From UBA3210 sp963610315 (lineage in GTDB: Bacteria > Bacillota_I > Bacilli_A > RFN20 > CAG-449): DNA of 31,611 nt. Location: assembly GCA_963610315.1 (NCBI GenBank), contig CAVDMV010000018.1:1-31611 (forward strand). The letters run 5' to 3'. The position numbers were made by a program, and so were the translations under genes. The stretch's first letter is position 1, and each line of letters begins with the position of its first letter. This document shows, one piece after another, positions 1-8,696 of the stretch. The notes below the pieces were generated by a model, which made no database searches, was not told where the DNA came from, and saw only the letters and a program-made list of their open reading frames with translations.

Positions 1-65
1 TAATTGCATTTAATTTTTTATCCTTAAATTTTTGAAGTTAATAATTTAATCAAGCTATTTTACAA

Positions 66-701
66 TTATTTAGAGAATAATTCTTTAGCTAATTTAGGTA
101 ATTCTAGTAATGAATTTATTTTATATTGATCATCTTCAATAACACCAAATCCATAAGCGGCATGAATGAATTTAACATTAGCTTTAGTTGATTCTACTTT
201 ATCTTTTAATGTATCACCAACATAAATAACTTCATCAATACCTTCTTTTTCTTTTAAATACATGATATTTTGATATTTTTCAAGCCCTAAATCACCCGCG
301 CATAACTTACCTTTAAAATATCTTTCTTTTGCGCATGCAGAAAGATAATTTTCAATATATCCTTTATCACAATTTGAGACGATATATAAAGAATAATCTT
401 TCATTAATTCTTTTAATACTTCATCTTCATGTGGATAGATAGTTCCAGGTTTCGAACTAAGGAACTTAATTTCTCCTTTAACACATTCTTTAAATAACTT
501 CATTGCTTTTTTTTCTTCTAAACCAGGAAAAGTAATAGGAAGAGTTTCTAATGGGGTTAATCCCATAGTCGACTTAATCATTTCGAAAGAAAATCTAAAT
601 GGTTCATTTAGTTCAATCATCGTTTCATTCCAACTTTCTTTAATTTGGTCGATTGCATCCCATAACGTTCCATCTAAATCAAAAAATATTGCTTGTTTCA
701 T
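66..701 (-). CDS. HAD-family phosphatase (subfamily IA, phosphoglycolate phosphatase-like)
   Basis: A 211-residue cytoplasmic hydrolase of the haloacid dehalogenase superfamily. Motif I is DLDGT at residues 8-12 (nucleophile D8, acid/base D10). Motif II is the Ser of IVSN near residue 109, motif III a Lys in the LEKYQN stretch, and motif IV is VGDTLKD near residue 162, so all catalytic elements are present. The helical cap between motifs I and II is that of subfamily IA (Gph/PgmB type). The substrate cannot be read from sequence; a small phosphorylated metabolite is likely. The ATG is preceded by AAGGAA at good spacing. It is transcribed divergently from the lipoprotein gene at 831 and has its own consensus-like promoter. 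No partner gene is visible. Confidence 0.85.
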   Translation of the reverse strand: MKQAIFFDLDGTLWDAIDQIKESWNETMIELNEPFRFSFEMIKSTMGLTPLETLPITFPGLEEKKAMKLFKECVKGEIKFLSSKPGTIYPHEDEVLKELMKDYSLYIVSNCDKGYIENYLSACAKERYFKGKLCAGDLGLEKYQNIMYLKEKEGIDEVIYVGDTLKDKVESTKANVKFIHAAYGFGVIEDDQYKINSLLELPKLAKELFSK

Positions 702-724
702 AATAAATTCCTTCTTTCTTATTC

Positions 725-753
725 ATTATATTAGATTGTTTTACATTTGTAAA
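725..753 (-). promoter_or_regulatory. Promoter of the HAD phosphatase gene
   Basis: Read on the minus strand, TTTACA (748-753) and TATAAT (725-730) are separated by 17 bp, about 24 nt upstream of the start codon. This is a near-consensus sigma-A promoter. Confidence 0.6.
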
Positions 754-780
754 TTTTCTTATTTGTTTACTAAATAGTTA

Positions 781-808
781 TTGATTTAACTTCAGTTTAG
801 TTTAATAT
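781..808 (+). promoter_or_regulatory. Promoter of the 831 lipoprotein gene
   Basis: TTGATT (781-786), a 16-bp spacer and TAATAT (803-808) precede a GAAAGGAG ribosome site and the ATG at 831. The same GAAAGGAGAAATTT leader stretch precedes the lipoprotein gene at 4223. Confidence 0.45.
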
Positions 809-830
809 ATTAAAGCGAAAGGAGAAATTT

Positions 831-1277
831 ATGAAAAAATATTTAAAAGTTTGTGCTTTAGCTTTAAGTTTAACTACTTTATTTTCTTGTTCACAAGGTG
901 AAGATAGTTCTTTAAAAGTTTATACTGATGCAAGTTATAGTTTTATGAATTTAAGTTGTGAAACTGGTGATTATAAACAAGTTTATGCGATTGGATTAAA
1001 CGTTGATAATCGTAATGATAAAAACGTTACATTAACTAATACTGATTTTAAAGTTTCATCTAAATCTAAAGAATATACATGTTTATATTTCGTTATTGAT
1101 TATGATATAACTTCACATGCAGTTAAAACATTTAAAACAACTGTTGATATCATTCCTTCAGATACTGGTGATACTGTTAAACAAAGTCAAATCTTTGTTG
1201 CTTTCTCAAACGAAATTGATACAACAAGTTATACTATTTCTTATAAAGGAACTACTTTAAAAGATATGGGAGCTTAA
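831..1277 (+). CDS. Small lipoprotein of unknown function
   Basis: A 148-residue exported protein. The N-terminus has a basic start (MKKY), a hydrophobic stretch and the lipobox LFSC with the modified Cys at residue 20, so it should be anchored to the outer face of the membrane after signal peptidase II cleavage. The remaining ~125 residues alternate short hydrophobic and polar segments, as in a single beta-sandwich domain; the layout resembles a DUF4352-like fold, but no diagnostic motif supports naming it. It is monocistronic, with its own promoter and two tandem hairpin terminators. A good GGAG site lies 7 nt before the ATG. Confidence 0.75.
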   Translation: MKKYLKVCALALSLTTLFSCSQGEDSSLKVYTDASYSFMNLSCETGDYKQVYAIGLNVDNRNDKNVTLTNTDFKVSSKSKEYTCLYFVIDYDITSHAVKTFKTTVDIIPSDTGDTVKQSQIFVAFSNEIDTTSYTISYKGTTLKDMGA

Positions 1278-1292
1278 CTCTTATTAGCTTAA

Positions 1293-1336
1293 CCCTAAGT
1301 TAAACCAAAAATTAGAATAACTTAGGGCTTTTCTTT
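1293..1336 (+). terminator. Rho-independent terminator of the lipoprotein gene
   Basis: CCCTAAGTTA (1293-1302) pairs perfectly with TAACTTAGGG (1318-1327), followed by a T-rich tract. Confidence 0.75.
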
Positions 1337-1355
1337 TGCTTTTATTATCTAATTT

Positions 1356-1390
1356 AAAAAAATCGCAGAGATTATTTCTGCGATTTTTAT
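1356..1390. terminator. Bidirectional terminator between convergent genes
   Basis: AAAAATCGCAG (1358-1368) pairs with CTGCGATTTTT (1378-1388). It carries a T run on each strand, so it can serve both the lipoprotein gene and the convergent TetR gene. Confidence 0.8.
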
Positions 1391-1400
1391 TTACGATTAA

Positions 1401-1928
1401 TTAAGCTTTTACTTTTTGTGAATCAATAGCTTTTTGGACATCAAGGAATGGCTTAGAAACATCTTCAATTGGATCTTTACAATCGTTATCTAACCAATTA
1501 ATCATGATATTAAATAACGCTCCTGCCATAAAATAAGCGACATATTTATCAAATTGGACTGGTAATACTTTTAAGAATTCAGTTGATAAGAAATCTAATA
1601 ATTTCATATCTAAGTGTGCTTTTCTTAAGCATTTATTAGTTCTCATATTAGATTTAAAGAATAAGAATAATGATAGAATGGCAATTTCATTAGTTTCTGG
1701 TGCATTTAAATCATTATTACTTTTAAGTTGATTCATGAATTTATCTTTAGACATTTCAAAGAATCTAATTAATACATCTTCTTTAGTATCAAAATGACGA
1801 TAATAAGTAACTCTACTTAAACCAGCTTTCGATGTGATATCAGTAATTGAGATGGAATTATAATCTTTTTCTTCCATTAAGGATATTAATGCATTGGTGA
1901 TTCTCGAATCGATTTCTTCTTTCTTCAT
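1401..1928 (-). CDS. TetR/AcrR-family transcriptional regulator
   Basis: A 175-residue DNA-binding regulator. Residues ~5-50 form the TetR helix-turn-helix, with the characteristic run SISITDITSKAGLSRVTYYRHF; the YYRHF end of the recognition helix is typical of the family. The rest is a helical ligand-binding/dimerisation domain with no recognisable ligand signature. The start is supported by GGAGGT seven bases upstream of the ATG. A short inverted repeat (1939-1950) overlaps the ribosome site just downstream of a -10-like hexamer, consistent with autorepression. No transporter gene is adjacent, so its targets are unknown; the nearest gene upstream is the XRE-membrane fusion. Confidence 0.88.
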   Translation of the reverse strand: MKKEEIDSRITNALISLMEEKDYNSISITDITSKAGLSRVTYYRHFDTKEDVLIRFFEMSKDKFMNQLKSNNDLNAPETNEIAILSLFLFFKSNMRTNKCLRKAHLDMKLLDFLSTEFLKVLPVQFDKYVAYFMAGALFNIMINWLDNDCKDPIEDVSKPFLDVQKAIDSQKVKA

Positions 1929-1938
1929 TTTGTGACCT

Positions 1939-1950
1939 CCGTATCTACGG
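1939..1950. promoter_or_regulatory. Candidate autoregulatory operator of the TetR gene
   Basis: Inverted repeat CCGTA-TC-TACGG lies 11-22 nt before the ATG and overlaps the ribosome site. A TATTAT -10-like hexamer lies at 1955-1960 on the minus strand. The position suits a TetR-family operator; the arms are short. Confidence 0.4.
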
Positions 1951-2030
1951 TAACATAATAATACATATGATAAATAAAATCACTAAAAAATTACAAAGAA
2001 ATGTAAATTGTTACAAAATAGTATTAAAAA

Positions 2031-2048
2031 AGTCCTTTTTACGGGACT
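2031..2048 (-). terminator. Weak hairpin terminator at the end of the XRE-membrane gene
   Basis: On the minus strand AGTCC and GGACT pair around a 7-8 nt loop and are followed by TTTTTT. The TAG stop codon (2047-2049) lies within the hairpin. The stem is only 5 bp, so read-through into the TetR gene is possible. Confidence 0.5.
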
Positions 2049-4074
2049 AATTTAAAATCATATGTATTATTGTAAATATTGCAACTATATAACCGATAGA
2101 TATAAATAACATATATAGTGACATTGTGAAGTAATCGACAATCTTTGATCTTTTTCCTAAATGAGGATGATAGAATAATAAGAATGGTACTAGATAAATA
2201 ATTTGATAATATTGACCTAAACCTCTTACGTTAGTGGAAATATTACGGTTTAAATATTCTTCTAAGGCAATTAAAGAAATAATTACACATACTAAGATAT
2301 TCTTAATAAAGAAATATCTATTACCAGTAAAGATTTTATTCGCGTTAGTTTCTCCATATTTATGTTTAATAAATAATCTAATAAAATATAAAGAAACTAA
2401 ATAAGTAATACATAAGAAAGAGAATTGAGGTCTTTCAGTAGTGAAGAAATAATCAATCCAAATATTATTTTTAATACCTAATGCTTTAGCGTTTAAATGA
2501 ATATATGTAGTAAATAATATCCAAATAATAGGAATGATTGATAGTAATCTAAAGATAACTTTTCTTTTCTTTGTATTAATAAAGTCTGGTGTATAGAATA
2601 AGAAGAACATAATACCAAAATAACAAGCGATAGAACCAAAGTTATTTGGCACATTAACAAAATTAGTAATTAAAGAAGTAATGCCACGCGTATTAGTTAA
2701 ATAAGTAACTAAGGTTGTTTCAATAAAATATAAACCAAAGAAGATACAGAAGAACATAAAGAAGTTTCTAATACTTCTTTTATCACCCATGTAAATATCA
2801 AAATCAATAAAGTAGAGTAAGAACATCCCGACAGTAAAATAGATAAACATCTTTTTTGTTGCATCATTATACGTTACCTGGGTCATTCCAGTATTATAAA
2901 ATAACATATTGACATTAATAATAACTCTAAATGATCCAAAGAGAATTAAGAAGATACCAACTATTTCAAATACCGTTTCAGGAATGAAAGGGAAGAAACG
3001 AATATCTTTTTTAGGCTCTTTATAAACCTTTGTTTTTGATGTTACTTCTTGAATAACTTCTTGCTGACGGAATTTATTTTTACCAAAGAAGATAGCGAAT
3101 AGATATAAGAATAAGAAACCAACGATAAAGCAAATACCTAAATAGAATGCTCCAAGTGAACTTACTTCAGTAAATAAGTTTGCGTTAGCCCCTTTTTCAT
3201 GATCAATAAGTAAAGTTTTAAATGAATAATCAATATTAAGCGTATTCTTTATCATCGAAGTAAAATCATTATAGACATCATTTACATGAGCGTTCATCTT
3301 TTCTTTTACTTTTGCTAAAGTAACTTCATCAATTTCTTCATTAGATTCAGTGGTGATATTATCATTTAAAATAAATTCATCATCTTTAATGGTAAAAGAA
3401 GAGATATATTTAGTTAAGGTAGCGTAATCAACATATTGTACGCTTAAGGTAGTTAATGATTCACTCGCGAGATTAGGAACAATATAATAAGTAGATCCTT
3501 TTTCTTCTTTATAATTAATATATGCATTTAGACTTCTTATCGCATAATCATTAGTTGAGGTGCTGATTGAAACAAATTTATCACTAGTTGATTCATGTAT
3601 TTCAGGCCGTAATGATTCATGAAGAAGGGAGAAAGTAGGTGTACCTTTTTCTCTTACTTTATTAACAAAATCAACATATTGAGAAGTATAGAATTCACTC
3701 GCATGTTCCATTGTATAAGCGTAATTATTATATCCATAGAAAGCGAAGATACTAGAAAAAAGAATTGTTACGAGTAAAATGTATTTAGTAATCTTTTTTG
3801 ATAAGAGATGACGATACCATCGAACAAAACGTGATTCAGTTTCATCTAATTCTTTAGGATAAGAAGATATTCCTTGTAGATAAATAGAATAATCGATATT
3901 TAAAGCTTCAGAAATTTTCTTAATCGATTTTTTTGAAGGTTTAACATATCCATTTTCATAATAACGATAAAATAAAGTAGGAATATGTAAAAGCTTTGCA
4001 AAAGCTCGTTTCGACATTTTCATTTCTTTACGTTTATTATAAAGATATTCGTTATATGACATCACTTCATCCAT
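2047..4074 (-). CDS. XRE-type helix-turn-helix protein fused to a multi-pass membrane domain
   Basis: A 675-residue protein of unusual architecture. Residues ~7-66 form a Cro/CI-like helix-turn-helix (MSKRAFAKLLHIPTLFYRYY, then the KKISEALNID helix). A first membrane segment lies at ~98-113. About 190 mainly polar residues follow, presumably extracytoplasmic, then a second membrane segment near 308-332 and a basic cytoplasmic linker (~335-365). The C-terminal ~310 residues contain around eight or nine further hydrophobic segments. It could act as a membrane-tethered one-component sensor-regulator, but this is inference; I do not recognise the membrane part. The first ATG is favoured by GGAAG seven bases upstream. 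An 18-bp palindrome in its promoter suggests autoregulation. Confidence 0.8.
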   Translation of the reverse strand: MDEVMSYNEYLYNKRKEMKMSKRAFAKLLHIPTLFYRYYENGYVKPSKKSIKKISEALNIDYSIYLQGISSYPKELDETESRFVRWYRHLLSKKITKYILLVTILFSSIFAFYGYNNYAYTMEHASEFYTSQYVDFVNKVREKGTPTFSLLHESLRPEIHESTSDKFVSISTSTNDYAIRSLNAYINYKEEKGSTYYIVPNLASESLTTLSVQYVDYATLTKYISSFTIKDDEFILNDNITTESNEEIDEVTLAKVKEKMNAHVNDVYNDFTSMIKNTLNIDYSFKTLLIDHEKGANANLFTEVSSLGAFYLGICFIVGFLFLYLFAIFFGKNKFRQQEVIQEVTSKTKVYKEPKKDIRFFPFIPETVFEIVGIFLILFGSFRVIINVNMLFYNTGMTQVTYNDATKKMFIYFTVGMFLLYFIDFDIYMGDKRSIRNFFMFFCIFFGLYFIETTLVTYLTNTRGITSLITNFVNVPNNFGSIACYFGIMFFLFYTPDFINTKKRKVIFRLLSIIPIIWILFTTYIHLNAKALGIKNNIWIDYFFTTERPQFSFLCITYLVSLYFIRLFIKHKYGETNANKIFTGNRYFFIKNILVCVIISLIALEEYLNRNISTNVRGLGQYYQIIYLVPFLLFYHPHLGKRSKIVDYFTMSLYMLFISIGYIVAIFTIIHMILN

Positions 4075-4104
4075 ATCGAAACTTCCTTTCTTTTAAGTAT
4101 TAAT

Positions 4105-4126
4105 ATTATAATGAAAAAGTTCATTA
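4105..4126 (-). promoter_or_regulatory. -10 element and palindromic operator of the XRE-membrane gene
   Basis: On the minus strand TATAAT lies at 4105-4110. TAATGAAAAAGTTCATTA (4109-4126; 7-bp arms, 4-bp centre) abuts it and occupies the -35/-10 spacer, where a bound XRE dimer would block RNA polymerase. No good -35 hexamer is visible. Confidence 0.45.
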
Positions 4127-4175
4127 AAAGCATAGTAAAAAGGATTTTATTTTAAAAATGCTTTTATTATCTATT

Positions 4176-4181
4176 TATAAT
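4176..4181 (+). promoter_or_regulatory. -10 element of the lipase-ATPase operon
   Basis: TATAAT lies about 42 nt before the start codon of the lipoprotein gene at 4223. The -35 region is poor (A/T rich without a clear TTGACA-like hexamer). Confidence 0.35.
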
Positions 4182-4222
4182 TATTAAAATAATTCTATTG
4201 AACGAAAGGAGAAATTTAAATT

Positions 4223-6076
4223 ATGAAATTTAAAAAAAGTTTATTAGTACTTTTAATTTCTTCTTTTATACTTTCTTCCTGTGGAACAAGTGAAAAAGGA
4301 TATACCTTTAGTTATGGAGCAGGAGAAAGTAAAACATATTCTTCAATTGCTTATTATGAAGATAGTTATTTTGATTATGGAGGAAGTACTTATAATCCTT
4401 CTTTATCAACTTGCTCGATGGCTTTATCTATGAGTGCATTCAACGGCGAAAATATTGAAGATGGATATGATAAACGTTCTATTAACGCCGAAAAGTTCTT
4501 AAAGAATTATGGCTTTAGTTCAATTTATGTTAATGATGGATTTAAAAATAAACCTACTTCTACTTCTGTCGGTATTATTATCGGTCAAAAAAAGATTGGT
4601 GAAAAAACTTTAATCGTGGTTGCTTTGCGAGGGAGAAACTACGAAACTGAATGGGTTAATAATATTACATTTGGAAGCGGAAAAGAAGTTCTTGGTCATC
4701 AAGGTTATTTTGAAATGAGCCAAATATATTTAAATACATTAGAAGATTATATTTTAAACAATGATATAACCGGTAATATCAAACTTTGGAGCGTAGGCTT
4801 TTCTCGAGGAGGGGCAATCAATAATGTCTCTTTAGGTCAAATTGATAAAATGATATCTAAGTCTACTTCATTATTTAATAATAAAGTTATTCTTGAAAAA
4901 GAAGATATTTATGGCTATTGTTTTGACGCTTTTAAAGGTGTTTCTACTAGTGAAGAAATTTCTCCTAAAGATACGATTTATTCAAATATTCATAACGTCA
5001 TTAATCCTAATAATATCTTTAATAAAATTGGTTTTAGCATATTAGGTTTTACTAGTTATGGAGTTGATTATTATTTACCTGATTCAGTTAGAAATGTAAA
5101 TTATAATCGCCTTATTAGCAATATGTTAAAACAATATAATTCATTAGAAGCCCGTAACGAACTCGGTGAATATACAATTGATAATTTTTCTTTAAATAAT
5201 GATGAAGCTTCTTATTATAGTATCGAAGATGATAAGGCACGTATTAATTATAATGTTAGTTTATATTTAGATGAATTCTTAGAATTAATCGCTATATTTG
5301 GCGTTAAATCACAAGAAGCATACCATACTAATTATGAAGAAGGCTTAAGTGAACTTCTTAATGTTGTCTTTAAAAATGGTTCACTTAAATTTAGTCTAGA
5401 AACGCTTGGGATGAATTTAGTCCGTTATCTACTTTCATCAAGTAATATTGATTTATATTTAAATAATTTACTCCATGATCAAAATGCATTTATTAATGAT
5501 TTCTTAGTATTACTTCGTTCTAATTTAGTTTCGCTCGGCTTAAATATTAATCCTGATATTTTACAAAATACCTTACATTCCTTTTTAGGAATGATTATGT
5601 CCATATTTCTTTTAGATAGTTCGTTTTTAACTAGCTTAATTAATTCCTCTAATATTAAAGCGATTATTAATGCGATGAATCCAGAAATTACTTTAGCCCA
5701 TTTAATGGCTTTAGATCCTAATTATTCATCACCTATTTCTTATAATAGTGATGGATCATATTATTATTTAAGCGTTAATAATGTAACTAGTGAAACGAGT
5801 ATTACTATTAAAGATAAGGATGGAGAGATTCAAGGTGAATTAACAAATAATTACTTATCTACTTTAGGAAGTTTAACAACTGGTAATTATTCAAAAATAG
5901 TTTATTTTTATATTCCAGTTGAAGAAAGTTATACAATTGAGATAAGTAATGCGACAACTTATTCACTTACTTATTTTGATCAAACTAGCTTTAATTATGA
6001 TTTAGAACTTTATGAAAGTGGTGAAGTAGGTGAAGGAAAAGAAATTGTTACTACTACTTACCCGGAAAAGAAATAA
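4223..6076 (+). CDS. Lipase-like (class 3 / alpha-beta hydrolase) lipoprotein
   Basis: A 617-residue exported lipoprotein with the lipobox LSSC (Cys20). The N-terminal half resembles class 3 lipases: the strand LIVVALRGRNYETEWVNN, an HQGYF segment, and the nucleophile elbow VGFSRGG with Ser194 in GxSxG. In such proteins an Asp usually follows in an NP-x-D turn. Here the corresponding stretch is INPNNIF (residues 260-266), so Asn264 seems to replace it and activity may be altered. The C-terminal ~350 residues are helical then beta-rich, without a recognised domain. The next gene, a P-type ATPase, starts 2 nt after the stop, so the two are co-translated. Its role on the cell surface (lipid or ester hydrolysis) is inferred. 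Confidence 0.75.
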   Translation: MKFKKSLLVLLISSFILSSCGTSEKGYTFSYGAGESKTYSSIAYYEDSYFDYGGSTYNPSLSTCSMALSMSAFNGENIEDGYDKRSINAEKFLKNYGFSSIYVNDGFKNKPTSTSVGIIIGQKKIGEKTLIVVALRGRNYETEWVNNITFGSGKEVLGHQGYFEMSQIYLNTLEDYILNNDITGNIKLWSVGFSRGGAINNVSLGQIDKMISKSTSLFNNKVILEKEDIYGYCFDAFKGVSTSEEISPKDTIYSNIHNVINPNNIFNKIGFSILGFTSYGVDYYLPDSVRNVNYNRLISNMLKQYNSLEARNELGEYTIDNFSLNNDEASYYSIEDDKARINYNVSLYLDEFLELIAIFGVKSQEAYHTNYEEGLSELLNVVFKNGSLKFSLETLGMNLVRYLLSSSNIDLYLNNLLHDQNAFINDFLVLLRSNLVSLGLNINPDILQNTLHSFLGMIMSIFLLDSSFLTSLINSSNIKAIINAMNPEITLAHLMALDPNYSSPISYNSDGSYYYLSVNNVTSETSITIKDKDGEIQGELTNNYLSTLGSLTTGNYSKIVYFYIPVEESYTIEISNATTYSLTYFDQTSFNYDLELYESGEVGEGKEIVTTTYPEKK

Positions 6077-6078
6077 AT

Positions 6079-8625
6079 ATGAAGAAGAATATTGAAATTA
6101 AAAGAATTATTCCTAATGTTAACGTAGGATTAAACGACGAACAAATTAAAGAAAGAATTAACGGGGGATTTATTAATAAAAGTAAATCTAATAACGAAAA
6201 ATCTTATTTAAGAATTGTATTTGATAATTTCTTTAATTCTTTTAATGTTGTTTTAATATCGATTTGTTTAGTTTTTCTTTTCTTTGTCATCTATTTAAAT
6301 GCTTCTGGACATAAAGAAGTCGCGGATACTTATTTTGGTTATTCTAAATTTACTTTTATTATTCCAGTTTTTATTAATTCAATTATTGGAAGCGTACAAG
6401 AAATTCATTCTAAAATTGTTCTTCATAAGATTAACATTGTTAATAAAGCGAAGGCTAAAGTTATTCGTAACGGTCAAGAAGAAATAATATATTCAGATGA
6501 AATTCTTCTTGATGACATCATTATTCTTAATGCCGGTGATCAAGTTCTATGTGATATTTCGATTTTAGAAGGTAATATTGAAATTGATGAATCTTTATTA
6601 ACTGGTGAAGCAGACTTAATTAAAAAAGGTAAGGACGATAAGCTCTTATCAGGTTCAACTGTAATTGTTGGTTCATGTAAAGGAGTAGTAACTTCGGTTG
6701 GAGAAGATACTTATGCGAGTAAATTATCAAGTAAAGTTAAATCTATCGCGAAGAATAAATCAGAATTAATGGTATCAATCTTTACGTTAATTAAATTTTT
6801 AGCGTTAGTTTTAATTGGTATTGTTATTGTCGTTATTTCTACTTTAGTTTATAAAGTAGCTCGCTGGGGAAGTGATCCTAGCGTTTGGAGTGAAGATCTT
6901 TCGATTACTTATTCTTTATCTAGCGCCTCGACTTGGGCTAGAATTGTTCTAACTGCTGGAGCATTTGCGATTGGAGTAATTCCAACAGGCTTAGTACTTC
7001 TAACTTCCTTAACGCTAGCTTTATCTATCATTAAATTAGCGAAAGAAAATACTTTAATTCAAGATTTATATTCTTTAGAAAATTTATCACGTGTCGATAC
7101 GATTTGTTTAGATAAAACAGGAACTTTAACTGATGGAACAATGGAAGTAACAAAAGAAATTATTTTTATTAATAAAGAAGAAGTCCTTTCTTATATTCAA
7201 GAATTTAATTTTGCTTCAACCGATAATAATTCAACCGCGTTAGCTATCAAAAATAAATATGGGACAAAAGAAATAAAGAATTATTCTTACGAACCTTTTT
7301 CTAGTAAAGATAAATGTTCTTCTTTGATTTATGTAGATAAAACTAAACTTACCTTAGGAGCACCTGATTATTTAATTTCTACTTCTTCAAAAGAATATGA
7401 AATAGTAAAGAAAGAATCTTCTTTAGGTAGTAGAGTTATTGCTTTAAAGAAAGATGATACATTGATTGCTTTATTTATTTTAAAAGATAATATTAGAAAA
7501 TCGGCGAAAGATACGATTACTTATTTTTATGAAAATAATTTAGATATTAAGATTATTTCTGGTGATAATCCTTTAACAGTTAGTTATATAGCTTCTTTAT
7601 GCGGAGTTAAAGATACAGATAAATATATCTCATTAGATAATGTTAAAGATGAAGAAATACCTTCGTTAGTTTCTTCTTATACGATATTCGCTCGTGTTTC
7701 ACCTGAACAAAAGAAATTAATTATTGAAGCTTTACAAGCGAATAATAAAAAAGTCGGTATGACTGGAGATGGAGTAAATGATATCTTAGCTTTAAGAAAG
7801 GCTAATGCTTCAATTACATTTAAAAAAGCGACTGATGCGGCTAAAGCTTGTAGCGATGTCGTTTTAATGGATGACGATTTTGTCCATTTAAAAGAAGTTA
7901 TTTCTCAAGGTAGAAGAGTAGTAAATAATATACAAAGATCAGCGACTCTTTTCTTAATGAAAACTACTTGCTTTGTTTTATTATCATTATTATTAATTCC
8001 ATTTAAAAAAGGACAAATGTTCTTCAGTGTTGAAAATATTTACCTCATGCAGTTTAGCGTGATCGCTCTCGCGGGTTTCTTTCTTTCTTTAGAAAGTTCT
8101 AAAGAACCGATTAAGGGAACGTTTAAAGATAATGTCTTAATTAAAGCCTTAGTGAGCGGAACATTTATGACTTTCTCAGCTCTTTTACCAATATTAATTA
8201 ATCAGATTTCTTTATTAACTACAGGTAAAGTTACATTTAATAATTCAAATGTTAGTACGATGATTTCTTTACTTACGACAATATCAGGATTAATCGTTTT
8301 AATTACGATGACTTATCCGCATAATAAATATCGTAAAGGAGTATTAATCATTACTTTCTTATCAGTAATTGTTGTTGGATTATTTTCTCCAACAAGTTTT
8401 ATCGGAGGAAAAGCAACTACATTTTCAATGATTAGGTCGGATGATGGAAATATCTTCCATTCACAATTCTTTAAGGAAATGTTTCAGCCTTGGAACTGTC
8501 CTTCATTAATTTCTTTAAATGAACAAGCGTTACAAACTTATTTAACTTTAGGATTATTCATTCTTATTGGTTTACCTTTATATATCTTCTTATTGAATTT
8601 AATAACTAAAAAGAAAAGAAAATAA
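6079..8625 (+). CDS. P-type cation-transporting ATPase (HAD-IC, CtpE-like)
   Basis: An 848-residue membrane pump that couples ATP hydrolysis to cation movement. Visible elements in order: cytoplasmic N-terminus, membrane segments near 55-70 and 95-110, actuator domain with LLTGEAD (TGE at 175-177), a segment pair near 235-310 with the ion-site turn PTGL (302-305), phosphorylation loop DKTGTLT (Asp345), hinge TGDGVND (562-568), and C-terminal membrane segments. There are no N-terminal heavy-metal Cys motifs, so a Ca/Mg-type substrate is likelier; the order and PxGLVLLTS stretch recall the CtpE group. Relatives usually have Glu in the PEGL turn, and Thr303 here is notable. It sits 2 nt behind the lipase-like lipoprotein gene with GGAAAAG as ribosome site. 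Confidence 0.85.
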   Translation: MKKNIEIKRIIPNVNVGLNDEQIKERINGGFINKSKSNNEKSYLRIVFDNFFNSFNVVLISICLVFLFFVIYLNASGHKEVADTYFGYSKFTFIIPVFINSIIGSVQEIHSKIVLHKINIVNKAKAKVIRNGQEEIIYSDEILLDDIIILNAGDQVLCDISILEGNIEIDESLLTGEADLIKKGKDDKLLSGSTVIVGSCKGVVTSVGEDTYASKLSSKVKSIAKNKSELMVSIFTLIKFLALVLIGIVIVVISTLVYKVARWGSDPSVWSEDLSITYSLSSASTWARIVLTAGAFAIGVIPTGLVLLTSLTLALSIIKLAKENTLIQDLYSLENLSRVDTICLDKTGTLTDGTMEVTKEIIFINKEEVLSYIQEFNFASTDNNSTALAIKNKYGTKEIKNYSYEPFSSKDKCSSLIYVDKTKLTLGAPDYLISTSSKEYEIVKKESSLGSRVIALKKDDTLIALFILKDNIRKSAKDTITYFYENNLDIKIISGDNPLTVSYIASLCGVKDTDKYISLDNVKDEEIPSLVSSYTIFARVSPEQKKLIIEALQANNKKVGMTGDGVNDILALRKANASITFKKATDAAKACSDVVLMDDDFVHLKEVISQGRRVVNNIQRSATLFLMKTTCFVLLSLLLIPFKKGQMFFSVENIYLMQFSVIALAGFFLSLESSKEPIKGTFKDNVLIKALVSGTFMTFSALLPILINQISLLTTGKVTFNNSNVSTMISLLTTISGLIVLITMTYPHNKYRKGVLIITFLSVIVVGLFSPTSFIGGKATTFSMIRSDDGNIFHSQFFKEMFQPWNCPSLISLNEQALQTYLTLGLFILIGLPLYIFLLNLITKKKRK

Positions 8626-8662
8626 TTTCGATAAAATCTAATTTAAATATATATTTTAAAAG

Positions 8663-8696
8663 AAAATTAAGAATTTGACGATTCTTAATTTTTTTA
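8663..8696 (+). terminator. Rho-independent terminator after the P-type ATPase
   Basis: AAAATTAAGAAT (8663-8674) pairs with ATTCTTAATTTT (8681-8692), and the T run continues to 8695. Confidence 0.75.

Noticed and set aside
6299..6487. Short plus-strand frame inside the P-type ATPase gene
   Set aside because: It lies wholly in another frame of a well-supported gene and has no ribosome site or domain.
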